Origin: an uncultured Bacteroidota bacterium
GTDB lineage: Bacteria > Bacteroidota > Bacteroidia > Chitinophagales > Chitinophagaceae
Assembly: GCA_903882805.1 (NCBI GenBank)
Contig: CAIRYK010000042.1
Location: 124,001-188,000, forward strand
Direction of reading: 5' to 3'
Length of the DNA stretch: 64,000 nt
A model generated the notes under the pieces. The model searched no databases. It was not told where the DNA came from and worked only from the letters and a program-made list of their open reading frames with translations. The position numbers and the translations under genes are program-made. Below, piece by piece: positions 52,809-62,323 of this stretch. Each line of letters starts with the position of its first letter. Positions within the stretch are counted from its first letter, which is position 1.

Positions 52809-55712
52809 ATGAGATCACCATCCAGATTGGTGTTATTTATTTTATTTTCTTTTTTGTGTATTACGTCTAATGCCCAATGGCTCAAAAAAGGTGAGTCATC
52901 CGACGATTTGTATAAAGAAGCAAAAAAAGAAATTGAACTAAAACACTACCAGAAGGCAATCAATCTATGCAACAAAGCAATAGATATATCGCCAAAAAAC
53001 CTTGATCTCTACTTATTGTTGGGTCGCTCGTTTGCTCTTGCCGGCAAGGTAGACAGCGCGCGACTGGAACTGAACTATGTAATACAAAAGAGCCCAAAAT
53101 ATAAAGACGCATACATATACCTTATTAATGTAGAGGTTGTGGCATGTAACTATGCTCAGGCGCTGGAATATGCCGACATGGGATTGAAACAATTTCCCAA
53201 CGACAGAGAAATACTACTAAAGAAACTGGATATATACAACAAAGAGGGCGACTGGATAGAAAGCAACAAACTATCGGAATACCTTTTTGACAGATATAGC
53301 GGCGACGGAGAAATCCGTAAAATATTCCTTGACTATAAACTTACTCTTGCCCGGCAGTATTCGCACCGCGGATATATTGAAATTGCTAAACGCGCTTACG
53401 AATCTGTACTGGAACAAGACCCACTGAACAAAGAAGCGCTACAGGCAGTATTTGCACTTGATGTGCGCTCGGGCAACTACGAAAGTTCACTAGCTTATAC
53501 CAATCGCGCTCTGCAATCTACCCCAAACTCCTATGAATTTCTGCTGAAGAAAATAAGTATTCTCGACGCTATGTCGCGCTATGTAGAGGCTATTGCGGTT
53601 GTAGAAAAACTATTGAAGCTGTTCCCATCCAATCCCGAAGTACAAAAGCTGAATATTTACCTGCGCATGGAAGCCGGCCGATACTATATGAACACTGATC
53701 CTTACCTTCAGTTTCAGGCGGTGCTGGATAAAGAGCCAAACAATCGCGACGCGCTCAATTATGTTATAAACATAGCCTATAGCCGCGGCCTGCTCAATGA
53801 TGCATTGTCTTGGGCAAACGTAGGGCTGAAAAAGAACCCGAACGACCGCGAACTCCTGACAAAAAAAATGGGGGCGCTGGAAGGACTTAAACGCTACGGC
53901 TCAGCTTCAAATATTGCAGAAACTATCTACAAAAGCAGCCCATCGCCAGCCAACAAAGAGAACTTTGTAGAACTGAGAACGCTTGCGGCAAAACAATACA
54001 TGAATGACATGGAATACGACAGTTCTATTACTGCGCTCAAGTCTGTTTTGTTTTACGACCACTCAAATATCACAGCGCTCAACTATCTTACCAACACCTA
54101 CATAGCGCAAAAACGCTACGATGATGCCTTGCATACCATTGACGAGGCGCTTACCTACTATCCCGGCGATGAAAAACTACTGTATAAAAAAGCGGGTGTA
54201 TTGGAGTCTTATCAAAAATTCTCGGATGCTGCCCTAATCAGTAAACAGCTGCTTCAAAAATACCCCGACAGCCGCCCCTATCTGGTTGCCTTTGTAGAGC
54301 AATCGTTGCAGGCTGGTCGTCAGTCTATGCAATACGATGACTTTAATGGCACAGTGTCCATTCTTCGCGATGTATTGGAAAAACAACCCGACAATGTGGA
54401 CGCGCTTAACTATATCATCAATATAGAATCCTCTTTTAAAAACTTCGATTCTGCAATTATCTATTGCGATCAGGCTTTGAAATATTATCCCGACAATCGC
54501 GACTTCCTGCTCAAGAAATCATCGGTGTATGCTGATGCTAAGAACTTCCCAGCGGCATACGAAATCTCTGGCAAACTCTACAACAACTATCCATACAACA
54601 GCAAAATAAGAAATACTTATGTTGACCAACTTTTAGGTTCTGGCCGCATGTACATTGCCGGTGATAAGTTGGACAGCGCGCTTATTGAGTTTTATCGCGG
54701 ACTTGCAGTGGCGCCAAACGATACAATGCCGCTGTTTTACACTATAAATGTGTTGATAGCACAGCAGACCTACGACACTGCGCTTGCTCTCGTGGAACGC
54801 GGTAGAAGACTATATCCAAACAATCCCTTCTTCCTGATGAAAAGGGCGATAATTTATGAAAACCAATTGAACTGGAACGATGCTTGGAAATCTGCAGATA
54901 CGCTATCGCGCATGACACAAGACCCTAAACACCTTGATTATGCCCGCTACCTTTATAGTCGCCGGCTGAAAAACGAGATTGGCATATTCTACTTGCGCTC
55001 GCGTATCATGGACACTACTAAGGATCAGTTCAACAGCATTGGCACAGTACAATACTCGCGCCGATGGAGGAGAGGAACTATTACCGGTCGCGTAAACTAT
55101 GCAGGCCGTTTCATAGGAACAGGTTACCAATTTGAAGCCGAGACCTACTACAACCATAGTCCGGCATGGTATTCGTTTGCTGTAGCAGCCTACTCGCCTA
55201 CTACAGTTATCTTCCCCAAACTCCGTCTTGGTTATTCGCTCACCCACGCCTTCAGGAAAGGCTATGAAGCGGAAGTAGGTATTCGTTACCTACAGGCCGA
55301 TAGCGGAACTATTTTATCGGGCCTTGTAGCTGTAGGGCGAGAAATCAACGATTTCTACTTCAATGTGAAAGGATACGTAATGAACCTTACACGTTTGGAT
55401 AATTCAACAGGGCTTTATTATGCCGGCGTATTGACCGGAAGATTCTATCTTAATAACCGGACAGAATATTTCTCAGCTATAGCCGGATATGGTACCGCCC
55501 CGGATGACTTCAGCCTTAACTACAACCTTACCAGGTCGCTGACCTACAGTACGGTGAGCGTGGGGGCAGGTTACACCAAAGTGCTGCAATACCGTACTTC
55601 AATAGGTATTTTCGGATCGTGGTACAATGTAAAAACCGGCTTAGACAGGTCGGAAAGAGAAACATTCCGCAACCAATACGACATTTACCTTACCCTGCTA
55701 AGAAGATTCTAA
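52809..55712 (+). CDS. TPR protein with C-terminal YaiO-like outer-membrane barrel
   Basis: 967 residues. Signal peptide ends near SNA|QWL. From about 30 to 725 there is an almost continuous series of TPR repeats (AINLCNKAIDISPKNLDLYL; ALEYADMGLKQFPNDREILL; DDALHTIDEALTYYPGDEKL). Residues 740-967 are a beta-barrel with YaiO features (QYSRRWRRGTITGRVNYAGR, LRLGYSLTHAFRKGYEAEVG, ending in the aromatic YLTLLRRF). The layout equals PgaA of the poly-GlcNAc system: periplasmic TPRs plus an export barrel, though the barrel family differs. It probably carries the polymer of the upstream glycosyltransferase across the outer membrane. Confidence 0.88.
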   Translation: MRSPSRLVLFILFSFLCITSNAQWLKKGESSDDLYKEAKKEIELKHYQKAINLCNKAIDISPKNLDLYLLLGRSFALAGKVDSARLELNYVIQKSPKYKDAYIYLINVEVVACNYAQALEYADMGLKQFPNDREILLKKLDIYNKEGDWIESNKLSEYLFDRYSGDGEIRKIFLDYKLTLARQYSHRGYIEIAKRAYESVLEQDPLNKEALQAVFALDVRSGNYESSLAYTNRALQSTPNSYEFLLKKISILDAMSRYVEAIAVVEKLLKLFPSNPEVQKLNIYLRMEAGRYYMNTDPYLQFQAVLDKEPNNRDALNYVINIAYSRGLLNDALSWANVGLKKNPNDRELLTKKMGALEGLKRYGSASNIAETIYKSSPSPANKENFVELRTLAAKQYMNDMEYDSSITALKSVLFYDHSNITALNYLTNTYIAQKRYDDALHTIDEALTYYPGDEKLLYKKAGVLESYQKFSDAALISKQLLQKYPDSRPYLVAFVEQSLQAGRQSMQYDDFNGTVSILRDVLEKQPDNVDALNYIINIESSFKNFDSAIIYCDQALKYYPDNRDFLLKKSSVYADAKNFPAAYEISGKLYNNYPYNSKIRNTYVDQLLGSGRMYIAGDKLDSALIEFYRGLAVAPNDTMPLFYTINVLIAQQTYDTALALVERGRRLYPNNPFFLMKRAIIYENQLNWNDAWKSADTLSRMTQDPKHLDYARYLYSRRLKNEIGIFYLRSRIMDTTKDQFNSIGTVQYSRRWRRGTITGRVNYAGRFIGTGYQFEAETYYNHSPAWYSFAVAAYSPTTVIFPKLRLGYSLTHAFRKGYEAEVGIRYLQADSGTILSGLVAVGREINDFYFNVKGYVMNLTRLDNSTGLYYAGVLTGRFYLNNRTEYFSAIAGYGTAPDDFSLNYNLTRSLTYSTVSVGAGYTKVLQYRTSIGIFGSWYNVKTGLDRSERETFRNQYDIYLTLLRRF

Positions 55713-55730
55713 TACTTGCTAACAAACGAA

Positions 55731-55770
55731 GAAATAGTCCGGATGTGCTAAACTCCGGACTATTTCTTTT
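55731..55770 (+). terminator. Terminator of the putative exopolysaccharide operon
   Basis: Stem of 13 bp (GAAATAGTCCGGA / TCCGGACTATTTC), 10-base loop, then TTTT. Begins 18 bp behind the stop at 55712. Confidence 0.9.
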
Positions 55771-55906
55771 TAGTTAATAACTAAAAGCCTTATACTATAG
55801 CGGATATAGATTGCACTGCAAATTTTCCAATATAAAATACAGCTTCGTTTTACATTTCCCTGACAATTTGGCGATGTTTGTCAGTTTTAAATCATTGTGG
55901 TTAAAT

Positions 55907-55914
55907 TAGTTTTG
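55907..55914 (+). promoter_or_regulatory. -7 promoter element of the TolB-like gene
   Basis: TAGTTTTG, matching TAnnTTTG, 17 bp before the ATG at 55932. Confidence 0.5.
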
Positions 55915-55931
55915 CAATCCATTAATTAATT

Positions 55932-57017
55932 ATGAAGCAATCTTTTGTAAAGCTGCCAAAGCTAATGGCGGCAATTTTTATTTTTTCAGGTATTACAGGG
56001 CGCGCACAAGATGCAAAAACACTTGCCTACCCCGACGAAAAACACTTTAAAAACATTAGACAGCTTACCACCGGCGGCGACAACGCTGAGGCTTATTTTG
56101 GCTTTGACAATGAGCACGTAACTTTCCAACGCACCAACCCTGCCGAAGGCATAAATTGCGACCAGATATTTTATGGTACGCTACCTAAAAAATCCGGCGA
56201 GAAATTTAAGTACAAAAGGGTAAGTACTGGTAAAGGCCGCACAACCTGCGCCTACCTTATGCCCGACCGCAAACACCTGCTTTATGCATCTACGCACCTT
56301 GCTGCCGATACCTGCCCGCCAACACCCGATCGCAATGTGATTAAAAAGTATGTTTGGCCTATATATAGCACCTACGACATTTTTGTTGCCGACTTTAACG
56401 GCAAGGTTACCAAAAAGCTTACCAACACACCCGGCTACGACGCAGAAGCGACAATATCGCCCGACGGTAAGAAAATAGTGTTTACAAGTATGCGCAATGG
56501 CGATATCGACCTGTATACTATGAACATAGACGGCACCAATGTAAAGCAAATAACCACCACACTTGGCTACGACGGCGGCGCTTGTTTCTCGCCCGATAGC
56601 AAAAAAATAGTATGGCGCGCTTCTCGCCCTGAGTCGGAAGAAGCGGCCAGAGAATATAAAGAACTGCTTGCGCAGGGATTGGTAATGCCTACAAAAATGG
56701 AGTTGTTTGTTGCAAATGCAGATGGTACAGACGCACACCAGGTAACCAAATTAGGTAAAGCAAACTGGGCGCCCGCATTTATGCCCGATGGCAAACGCCT
56801 TATATTTGCATCAAACCACACAACAGAGCGAGGATTCCCTTTCAACCTCTATATCGTAAATATAGACGGAACAGGACTGGAGCGTATATCAAATGATAAG
56901 AGCTTCGACGCCTTCCCAATGTTCTCCCCTGATGGCAAAAAACTAATTTTTAGTTCGAACCGCAATAACAATGGTGGTCACGACACCAACGTATTTATCT
57001 GCGACTGGGTAGACTAG
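55932..57017 (+). CDS. Secreted TolB-like beta-propeller (PD40 repeats)
   Basis: 361 residues with a signal peptide ending near GRA|QDA. The rest is a propeller with WD40-like PD40 blades: ATISPDGKKIVFTSMRNGDI, ACFSPDSKKIVWRASR, AFMPDGKRLIFASN and MFSPDGKKLIFSSNRN. Relatives include TolB, and free-standing PD40 proteins are common in Bacteroidota envelopes. No peptidase or OmpA domain is attached, so it is a pure propeller. Its own promoter and terminator make it a single-gene unit. Confidence 0.88.
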   Translation: MKQSFVKLPKLMAAIFIFSGITGRAQDAKTLAYPDEKHFKNIRQLTTGGDNAEAYFGFDNEHVTFQRTNPAEGINCDQIFYGTLPKKSGEKFKYKRVSTGKGRTTCAYLMPDRKHLLYASTHLAADTCPPTPDRNVIKKYVWPIYSTYDIFVADFNGKVTKKLTNTPGYDAEATISPDGKKIVFTSMRNGDIDLYTMNIDGTNVKQITTTLGYDGGACFSPDSKKIVWRASRPESEEAAREYKELLAQGLVMPTKMELFVANADGTDAHQVTKLGKANWAPAFMPDGKRLIFASNHTTERGFPFNLYIVNIDGTGLERISNDKSFDAFPMFSPDGKKLIFSSNRNNNGGHDTNVFICDWVD

Positions 57018-57045
57018 AAAAACACAAACCCACAAATAAAATGTA

Positions 57046-57070
57046 TAAGCCCCTCGCATAGAGGGGCTTA
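57046..57070 (+). terminator. Terminator after the TolB-like gene
   Basis: Stem of 10 bp (TAAGCCCCTC / GAGGGGCTTA), 5-base loop GCATA, followed by a T-rich stretch. Confidence 0.88.
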
Positions 57071-57142
57071 TTATTTTACTAAGTACCTATATCACCAATT
57101 ACAATAGAGCGCGTAAAGAAATTGATAACAGCAGTCTTGTTT

Positions 57143-57174
57143 TTTGCTTTATAGTGCCTAGTTTGGTAAATTTG
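57143..57174 (+). promoter_or_regulatory. Promoter of the 2-oxoacid dehydrogenase E2 gene
   Basis: TTTG at 57143-57146, 20-bp spacer, and TAAATTTG at 57167-57174, both consensus. It lies over the upstream in-frame Met at 57154, which rules that start out and supports 57199. Confidence 0.65.
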
Positions 57175-57198
57175 CAAGGCGTAAATGAAAATAATAGC

Positions 57199-58416
57199 AT
57201 GATAGATATAAAGGTTCCTACGGTAGGCGAATCGATAAGCGAAGTAAGTCTGGTAAAATGGCTGAAAAAAGAAGGTGATTATGTAAACAGAGACGAGATC
57301 TTATGTGAACTGGAATCGGAAAAAGCCACGTTTGAACTGAATGCAGAACAGGCCGGTATATTACACATAGTAGCTGCGGAAGGCGCTACGCTGGCCATAG
57401 GCGATCTGGCCTGCTCTATAGATGAAACCGCGGCAAAACCAGAAGGCGTTCCCGCTACCCCGGCTCCAGTAGCAAAAGCGGCTACTCCGGCTCCTGTACC
57501 CGCTCAGTCCGCTCCCGCCGCCGCTCAGTCCGATGTTAAAGCTACACCTGTAGCGCAGGCTATTATGAGTAAAAAACAGGTGAAGCCTACCGAAGTAAAA
57601 GGATCGGGCAGCCTGGGCAGAATAATGAAACAGGATGTATTGCAAGCCCTTACCAACCCCGGCCGCAAGGGCGGCGACGAGGCATTTAGCCGCAACACAA
57701 AACCTGAAAAAATGAGCAATCTGCGCAAAACTGTATCGCGCAGACTCGTTGAAGCAAAGAACAGTACGGCTATGCTTACTACTTTCAATGAAGTAGACAT
57801 GACCCGTATTATGGAAGTGCGCAAAGAATATAAAGATACTTTCAAAGAGTCGCATGGCGTCAACCTTGGCTTCATGTCGTTTTTTGCCAAAGCTTGCTGC
57901 ATAGCCCTGCAAGAGTGGCCGGCAGTAAACGCCTATATAGATGGCGATAATATACTGTACCACGATTATTGCGATATTTCTATTGCTGTGTCTGCGCCCA
58001 AGGGGCTGGTAGTACCGGTGATACGCAATGCCGAGAGCATGAGTATGGCCGATATAGAAAAACAAGTAGTAGTACTGGCTAAAAAAGCGCGCGACAACAA
58101 ATTAAGCCCCGACGAAATGGCTGGTGGAACTTTCACCATCACTAATGGCGGCGTATTTGGATCGCTCATGTCTACGCCTATTATCAATATTCCACAATCG
58201 GCAATATTGGGCATGCACAAAATACAAGATCGACCAATGGCCATAAACGGCAAGGTAGAGATACGCCCTATGATGTACCTTGCGCTTAGCTATGATCACC
58301 GCATTATAGATGGTCGTGAGTCAGTAGGGTTCCTCGTTCGCGTAAAAGAACTTTTGGAACGTCCGGAATTGCTTTTGCTGGGCAAAGACCCAGTGAAAGC
58401 GCTGCTTGAACTATAA
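57199..58416 (+). CDS. odhB: Dihydrolipoyl succinyltransferase (E2 of 2-oxoglutarate dehydrogenase)
   Basis: 405 residues. Lipoyl domain (2-77) with the lipoylated Lys42 in ESEKA, an Ala/Pro-rich linker, a peripheral-subunit-binding domain (about 125-163, [10 protein letters not shown] ... GRIMKQDVL) and a catalytic domain ending in [11 protein letters not shown] with the catalytic His and Asp. Length and motifs fit the succinyl-transferring E2 of the citric-acid cycle better than other E2 types. E1 and E3 are not next to it. icd, the preceding step in the cycle, lies 1.7 kb away, convergent. Confidence 0.92.
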   Translation: MIDIKVPTVGESISEVSLVKWLKKEGDYVNRDEILCELESEKATFELNAEQAGILHIVAAEGATLAIGDLACSIDETAAKPEGVPATPAPVAKAATPAPVPAQSAPAAAQSDVKATPVAQAIMSKKQVKPTEVKGSGSLGRIMKQDVLQALTNPGRKGGDEAFSRNTKPEKMSNLRKTVSRRLVEAKNSTAMLTTFNEVDMTRIMEVRKEYKDTFKESHGVNLGFMSFFAKACCIALQEWPAVNAYIDGDNILYHDYCDISIAVSAPKGLVVPVIRNAESMSMADIEKQVVVLAKKARDNKLSPDEMAGGTFTITNGGVFGSLMSTPIINIPQSAILGMHKIQDRPMAINGKVEIRPMMYLALSYDHRIIDGRESVGFLVRVKELLERPELLLLGKDPVKALLEL

Positions 58417-58431
58417 TTTCAATCAACTGAT

Positions 58432-58480
58432 AAACACTAAAAAAGCCTGTACCAATCCGATACAGGCTTTTTTAGTGTTT
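58432..58480. terminator. Bidirectional terminator, 20-bp arms
   Basis: Perfect inverted repeat of 20 bp around a 9-base loop, with A and T tracts on both sides, between the convergent E2 gene and the VOC-protein gene. Confidence 0.92.
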
Positions 58481-58489
58481 TTATTCAGG

Positions 58490-58870
58490 CTACTTGTGTG
58501 TAGTAATCCACCAGGTATTGCCAAACGGATCTTTAATACCGCCGCTACGGCCATAACTCTGATCGGCTACAGGCATGATGGATGTGGCTTTCAGCGCAAG
58601 CGCTTTTGCATATGCTTCATCAGCGTTAGCAACATACACAAACATACCGGCGTTTTCGGCCCCATACAGCGCGGAGCTTTCGGTAACCATAATTATGCTG
58701 TCGCCTATGCCAATCTCGGCATGCATGATTGTTCCATCTTCTTTAAGATGCTTGGCCTTTTCTTCAGCGCCAAAAACATCCTTGGCAAAAATCAGAAAAT
58801 CGGCAGCTCCTTTTAAAATAAGGTAGGGCATTACCCTGTTGTAGCCTTCCGGAATTTTAATTGCGTCCAT
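58490..58870 (-). CDS. VOC-family protein (PhnB-like)
   Basis: 126 residues forming two beta-alpha-beta-beta-beta units of the glyoxalase/bleomycin-resistance fold. Visible pieces are RVMPYLILKGAADFLIFAKD, IMHAEIGIGDSIIMV and GGIKDPFGNTWWITTHK, the last typical of PhnB-like members. The acid and His positions could bind a divalent metal. No substrate can be assigned from sequence. It lies 43 bp behind icd on the same strand and could be transcribed with it. Confidence 0.87.
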   Translation of the reverse strand: MDAIKIPEGYNRVMPYLILKGAADFLIFAKDVFGAEEKAKHLKEDGTIMHAEIGIGDSIIMVTESSALYGAENAGMFVYVANADEAYAKALALKATSIMPVADQSYGRSGGIKDPFGNTWWITTHK

Positions 58871-58913
58871 AGTATATCATTTATAAAGCGCTTTGCTTCT
58901 GCAAAGGCATGAA

Positions 58914-60143
58914 TTATTTTGCCAGTTTAGCTACCAGATTTTCATTGAGCGCATCCAGAAACTCTTCGGTATACAGGTAGTGTTCGCCATGGTTTACTTT
59001 ATTGCCATGTATACACACTGCCAGATCCTTAGTCATTTTACCGCTTTCCACAGTTTCTATGCAAACTGCTTCCAGTGCATTAGCGAAATCTATCAACTCC
59101 TGATTGTTATCCAGTTTTCCTCTAAACGCCAAACCGCGCGTCCAAGCAAAAATAGAAGCTATCGGGTTTGTAGATGTTGGTCTGCCCTTCTGGTATTCGC
59201 GATAATGACGGGTCACAGTACCATGAGCTGCTTCAGCTTCCATAGTATTGCCATCGGGCGTTACTAATACAGACGTCATCAGCCCCAGCGAGCCAAAACC
59301 CTGCGCTACAGTATCGCTCTGCACGTCGCCATCGTAGTTTTTACATGCCCATACAAAGTTGCCGTGCCATTTCAGTGCGCTGGCCACCATGTCATCTATA
59401 AGGCGGTGTTCGTAAGTGATACCTGCTTTCTCGTAATCAGCGCGGAATTCGTTTTCATAAATCTCTTCAAAAATATCTTTAAAGCGACCGTCATATTTTT
59501 TAAGGATCGTGTTCTTTGTAGAAAGATACAAAGGCCAGCCTTTTTGCAAAGCAATGTTGAAGCAAGCGCGAGCAAAGCCAATAATAGACTCATCAGTATT
59601 GTACATAGCCAGCGCTACGCCGTCGCCCTTAAAGTTATATACCTCATGCTCAATGGTTTTACCATCTTCGCCTTCAAATTTTATGGTTAGCTTGCCTTTA
59701 CCTTTCACTACGAAATCGGTAGCGCGATACTGATCGCCAAAAGCATGACGACCAATGCAAATAGGAGCGGTCCAGTTGGGCACAAGGCGAGGAATATTGC
59801 TCATTACAATAGGCTCGCGAAACACGGTACCATCCAGTATATTGCGGATAGTGCCATTGGGGCTCTTCCACATTTGTTTCAGATTAAATTCTTTAACGCG
59901 GGCTTCGTCTGGAGTAATGGTAGCGCACTTGATACCCACACCATATTGCCTGATAGCATTTGCTGAATCTACGGTAACCTGATCGTTGGTAGCATCGCGG
60001 TGTTCCACACCCAGGTCGTAATACTTAATGTCGAGGTCCAGATACGGGAGGATCAGTTTTTCCTTTATGTATTTCCAGATAATTCTGGTCATCTCATCGC
60101 CGTCGAGCTCTACTACGGGATTTGCAACTTTTATTTTTGCCAT
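58914..60143 (-). CDS. icd: NADP-dependent isocitrate dehydrogenase (eukaryote-like type)
   Basis: 409 residues from the ATG at 60141-60143; an upstream in-frame Met at 60185 overlaps a promoter box. Motifs: [19 protein letters not shown] at the start, [10 protein letters not shown] with the isocitrate-binding Ser, [20 protein letters not shown] with metal-binding Asp residues, and [14 protein letters not shown] for NADP. This is the homodimeric type II enzyme, unlike that of E. coli. It converts isocitrate to 2-oxoglutarate, the substrate of the complex whose E2 is encoded nearby. Confidence 0.96.
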   Translation of the reverse strand: MAKIKVANPVVELDGDEMTRIIWKYIKEKLILPYLDLDIKYYDLGVEHRDATNDQVTVDSANAIRQYGVGIKCATITPDEARVKEFNLKQMWKSPNGTIRNILDGTVFREPIVMSNIPRLVPNWTAPICIGRHAFGDQYRATDFVVKGKGKLTIKFEGEDGKTIEHEVYNFKGDGVALAMYNTDESIIGFARACFNIALQKGWPLYLSTKNTILKKYDGRFKDIFEEIYENEFRADYEKAGITYEHRLIDDMVASALKWHGNFVWACKNYDGDVQSDTVAQGFGSLGLMTSVLVTPDGNTMEAEAAHGTVTRHYREYQKGRPTSTNPIASIFAWTRGLAFRGKLDNNQELIDFANALEAVCIETVESGKMTKDLAVCIHGNKVNHGEHYLYTEEFLDALNENLVAKLAK

Positions 60144-60148
60144 ATTTA

Positions 60149-60156
60149 CAAATTTA
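60149..60156 (-). promoter_or_regulatory. -7-like element directly before icd
   Basis: Minus strand TAAATTTG, 5 bp before the ATG at 60143, the same position as before cmk. It would give a leaderless mRNA. A second box is at 60183-60190. Confidence 0.4.
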
Positions 60157-60182
60157 CGGAGGGAAACTACTATTATTCGCCT

Positions 60183-60190
60183 CAAAAGTA
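60183..60190 (-). promoter_or_regulatory. Upstream -7 promoter element of icd
   Basis: Minus strand TACTTTTG, 39 bp before the icd ATG. It overlaps the alternative Met at 60185, so a start there is unlikely. Confidence 0.45.
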
Positions 60191-60375
60191 ATGAGTTTGT
60201 TTGAACCTTAATAAACCTTATAAAAGGAAATGTATTATAAAGCTAAATTCTTTGACGGTTTGGGTAAACAGAATCGTGAAATAATGCTCTGGGTTTTCCT
60301 ACTACATTGTTAGTCCGCCCACTAACCCAACATTTATCACTCACTTTTCCGCATATACTTGTTTCTTTGCAGTCT

Positions 60376-61503
60376 GTGTATCACCTTGTTGTTTATAGTG
60401 TATTTCTGTTTGCGCTGACAGCGCAGTTTGGGTATGCTGTGTATTTTTTTGTACGAATATTTCGCTTACCCACCAGTGCCGTACCTTCAGCCAATGCCTG
60501 TGGCGCAACTATTATAATATGCGCTAAAAACGAAGTAAACAATCTTGCAACTAATCTCCCAAAGCTGCTTACACAACATTACTTTGCCAAAGACGGCAGC
60601 CCCTTTTTTGAGGTGATTGTTGTAAACGACGCATCGACCGACGATACAGAAGCGCTCCTTAACCAACTTAGCGCACAGTATAATCACCTGAAAGTAGTCA
60701 ACATATCGCAAAACGAAGGGCGTACGCTTAAAGGTAAAAAATATGCGCTTAGCAAGGGCGTAATGGCAGCGCAATACGACTGGCTTGCGCTGATAGATGC
60801 CGACTGCACAGTGATAAGCAACCAATGGCTGACCCAAATAACCGCACCGCTGGCTGCAGGCAAAGAAATAGTAGCAGGCTTTGGCGGATATATTAGCCAG
60901 TCCGGCTTGCTAAATAGTTTTATACGGTGGGAAACCCTACATACCTTTTTGCAATATAGTACCTACGCTCAGGCGGGCTTACCCTACATGGCAGTAGGCC
61001 GTAATATGGCCTGCACAAAACAAGCGCTTATGCGGGCGCAACAAGCAGATGTCTGGAACGCTCTGCCCGGCGGCGACGACGACCTGCTGGTACGTATAGC
61101 TGCTACGAGCGGCAATACCGCCATTGTTTGCCACCCTTCTTCATTTACCTATACAGAATCAAAACCCGACTGGACAAGTTGGGCTCGACAAAAACAACGC
61201 CATCTATCTGCCGGTAAATACTACAAGCCCGCAATAAAGGCATTACTTGGCGGCTATGCGCTATCGCATGCGGCTATGTGGGTAACTTTTTTTGTACTGG
61301 TAGCTGGCGGCCCAGCTTATTGGGTTATAGGCATTATGGCTATTAGGTGTGCGCTCTACTGGACATTATGGGCCGTTACTGCGTACAAAACCCAAGAAAA
61401 AAAACTTTTATTTTTATTCCCTGCCTTCGATTTAGGGTGGCTGGCTTATAACTTTGCATTCCTGCCATACATAACCTGGAAAAACAAACAACAGTGGACC
61501 TAA
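60376..61503 (+). CDS. Family 2 glycosyltransferase, membrane-bound
   Basis: 375 residues if the GTG at 60376 is used. No suitable ATG exists; TTG at 60307 or 60367 are alternatives. One membrane helix at the N-terminus (VVYSVFLFALTAQFGYAVYF), then the GT-A domain (TIIICAKNE, VVNDASTDDT, ALIDADCTV, GGDDDLLVR) and QKQRH where processive enzymes have QxxRW, so the last position is His. Two or three helices close the protein. This could be an exopolysaccharide or lipid glycosyltransferase. The last 10 bp overlap the GTG start of rsmG. Confidence 0.85.
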   Translation: MYHLVVYSVFLFALTAQFGYAVYFFVRIFRLPTSAVPSANACGATIIICAKNEVNNLATNLPKLLTQHYFAKDGSPFFEVIVVNDASTDDTEALLNQLSAQYNHLKVVNISQNEGRTLKGKKYALSKGVMAAQYDWLALIDADCTVISNQWLTQITAPLAAGKEIVAGFGGYISQSGLLNSFIRWETLHTFLQYSTYAQAGLPYMAVGRNMACTKQALMRAQQADVWNALPGGDDDLLVRIAATSGNTAIVCHPSSFTYTESKPDWTSWARQKQRHLSAGKYYKPAIKALLGGYALSHAAMWVTFFVLVAGGPAYWVIGIMAIRCALYWTLWAVTAYKTQEKKLLFLFPAFDLGWLAYNFAFLPYITWKNKQQWT

Positions 61504-62135
61504 TACTTAAATATTTTGACGATTTTACAGATGAACAAATTGACAGATTTCGTAAACTGGATGGTTTTTACCGGGAATGGAACGAAAAGATCAATGTGAT
61601 ATCAAGAAAAGACATTGACGCACTATACCTTAAACATGTGCTGCACTCATTGGCTATAGCCGTAATCTGCCCGTTCGACGATGGCGCCGAAGTTGTAGAT
61701 ATTGGTACCGGCGGCGGCTTCCCTGGTATACCGCTGGCGATATTTTTTCCGCACGTACGTTTTTTGTTGGTAGATAGTATCGGCAAAAAGATAAAAGTAA
61801 CGCAGGAAGTTGCAGACGGCCTTGGTTTGAAAAATGTGACTACCCTACACGGCAGGGCTGAAGAAATAAAGGGCCGTACTTTCGACTATGCAGTATCGCG
61901 CGCCGTAGCGCCGCTGGGCGACCTTTGGAGATGGATAAACCCTGTAATACGCCGGGGTCAAAAAAGCGACGAGCTACCTAACGGACTCGTTTGTCTGAAA
62001 GGCGGCGACCTTACCGAGGAAATAAAAGCGACAGGCATGCAAAAAATAGTGCAGGCATGGAGCGTAAACAATATTTTCCCGGAACCGGCGTTTGAAGACA
62101 AATGTGTGCTTTATGTACCCAAGTTGTTAAAGTAG
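61494..62135 (+). CDS. rsmG: 16S rRNA (guanine-527-N7) methyltransferase
   Basis: 213 residues from the GTG at 61494, 10 bp inside the upstream gene. S-adenosylmethionine site VVDIGTGGGFPGIPLAI (about 67-84) with the acidic VDSIGKK after the next strand, then SRAVAPL with the conserved Arg. The N-terminal YREWNEKINVISRKD is a family signature. RsmG methylates G527 in the 530 loop of 16S rRNA; loss gives weak streptomycin resistance in several bacteria. Translation is probably coupled to the glycosyltransferase. Confidence 0.95.
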   Translation: MDLILKYFDDFTDEQIDRFRKLDGFYREWNEKINVISRKDIDALYLKHVLHSLAIAVICPFDDGAEVVDIGTGGGFPGIPLAIFFPHVRFLLVDSIGKKIKVTQEVADGLGLKNVTTLHGRAEEIKGRTFDYAVSRAVAPLGDLWRWINPVIRRGQKSDELPNGLVCLKGGDLTEEIKATGMQKIVQAWSVNNIFPEPAFEDKCVLYVPKLLK

Positions 62136-62323
62136 GCACAATATTTGCTATAGTATTTTTAAGTATAACAGTTTAGAGGACTGTTGGCATAAGGCCAATG
62201 AAGTGATAGCGAAGATTTGTTTTTTGCGGGCAATAGCAAAAACTAATCTTCAGGCGGTAGTTGCGAATAATGTTGTATTTTTATTTATCGAACTATTTAA
62301 CCACCTCAATAATAAACCTTCTT

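Noticed and set aside
62161-62190. Terminator after rsmG (AACAGT/ACTGTT)
   Set aside because: Short stem, long loop, no T tract behind it.
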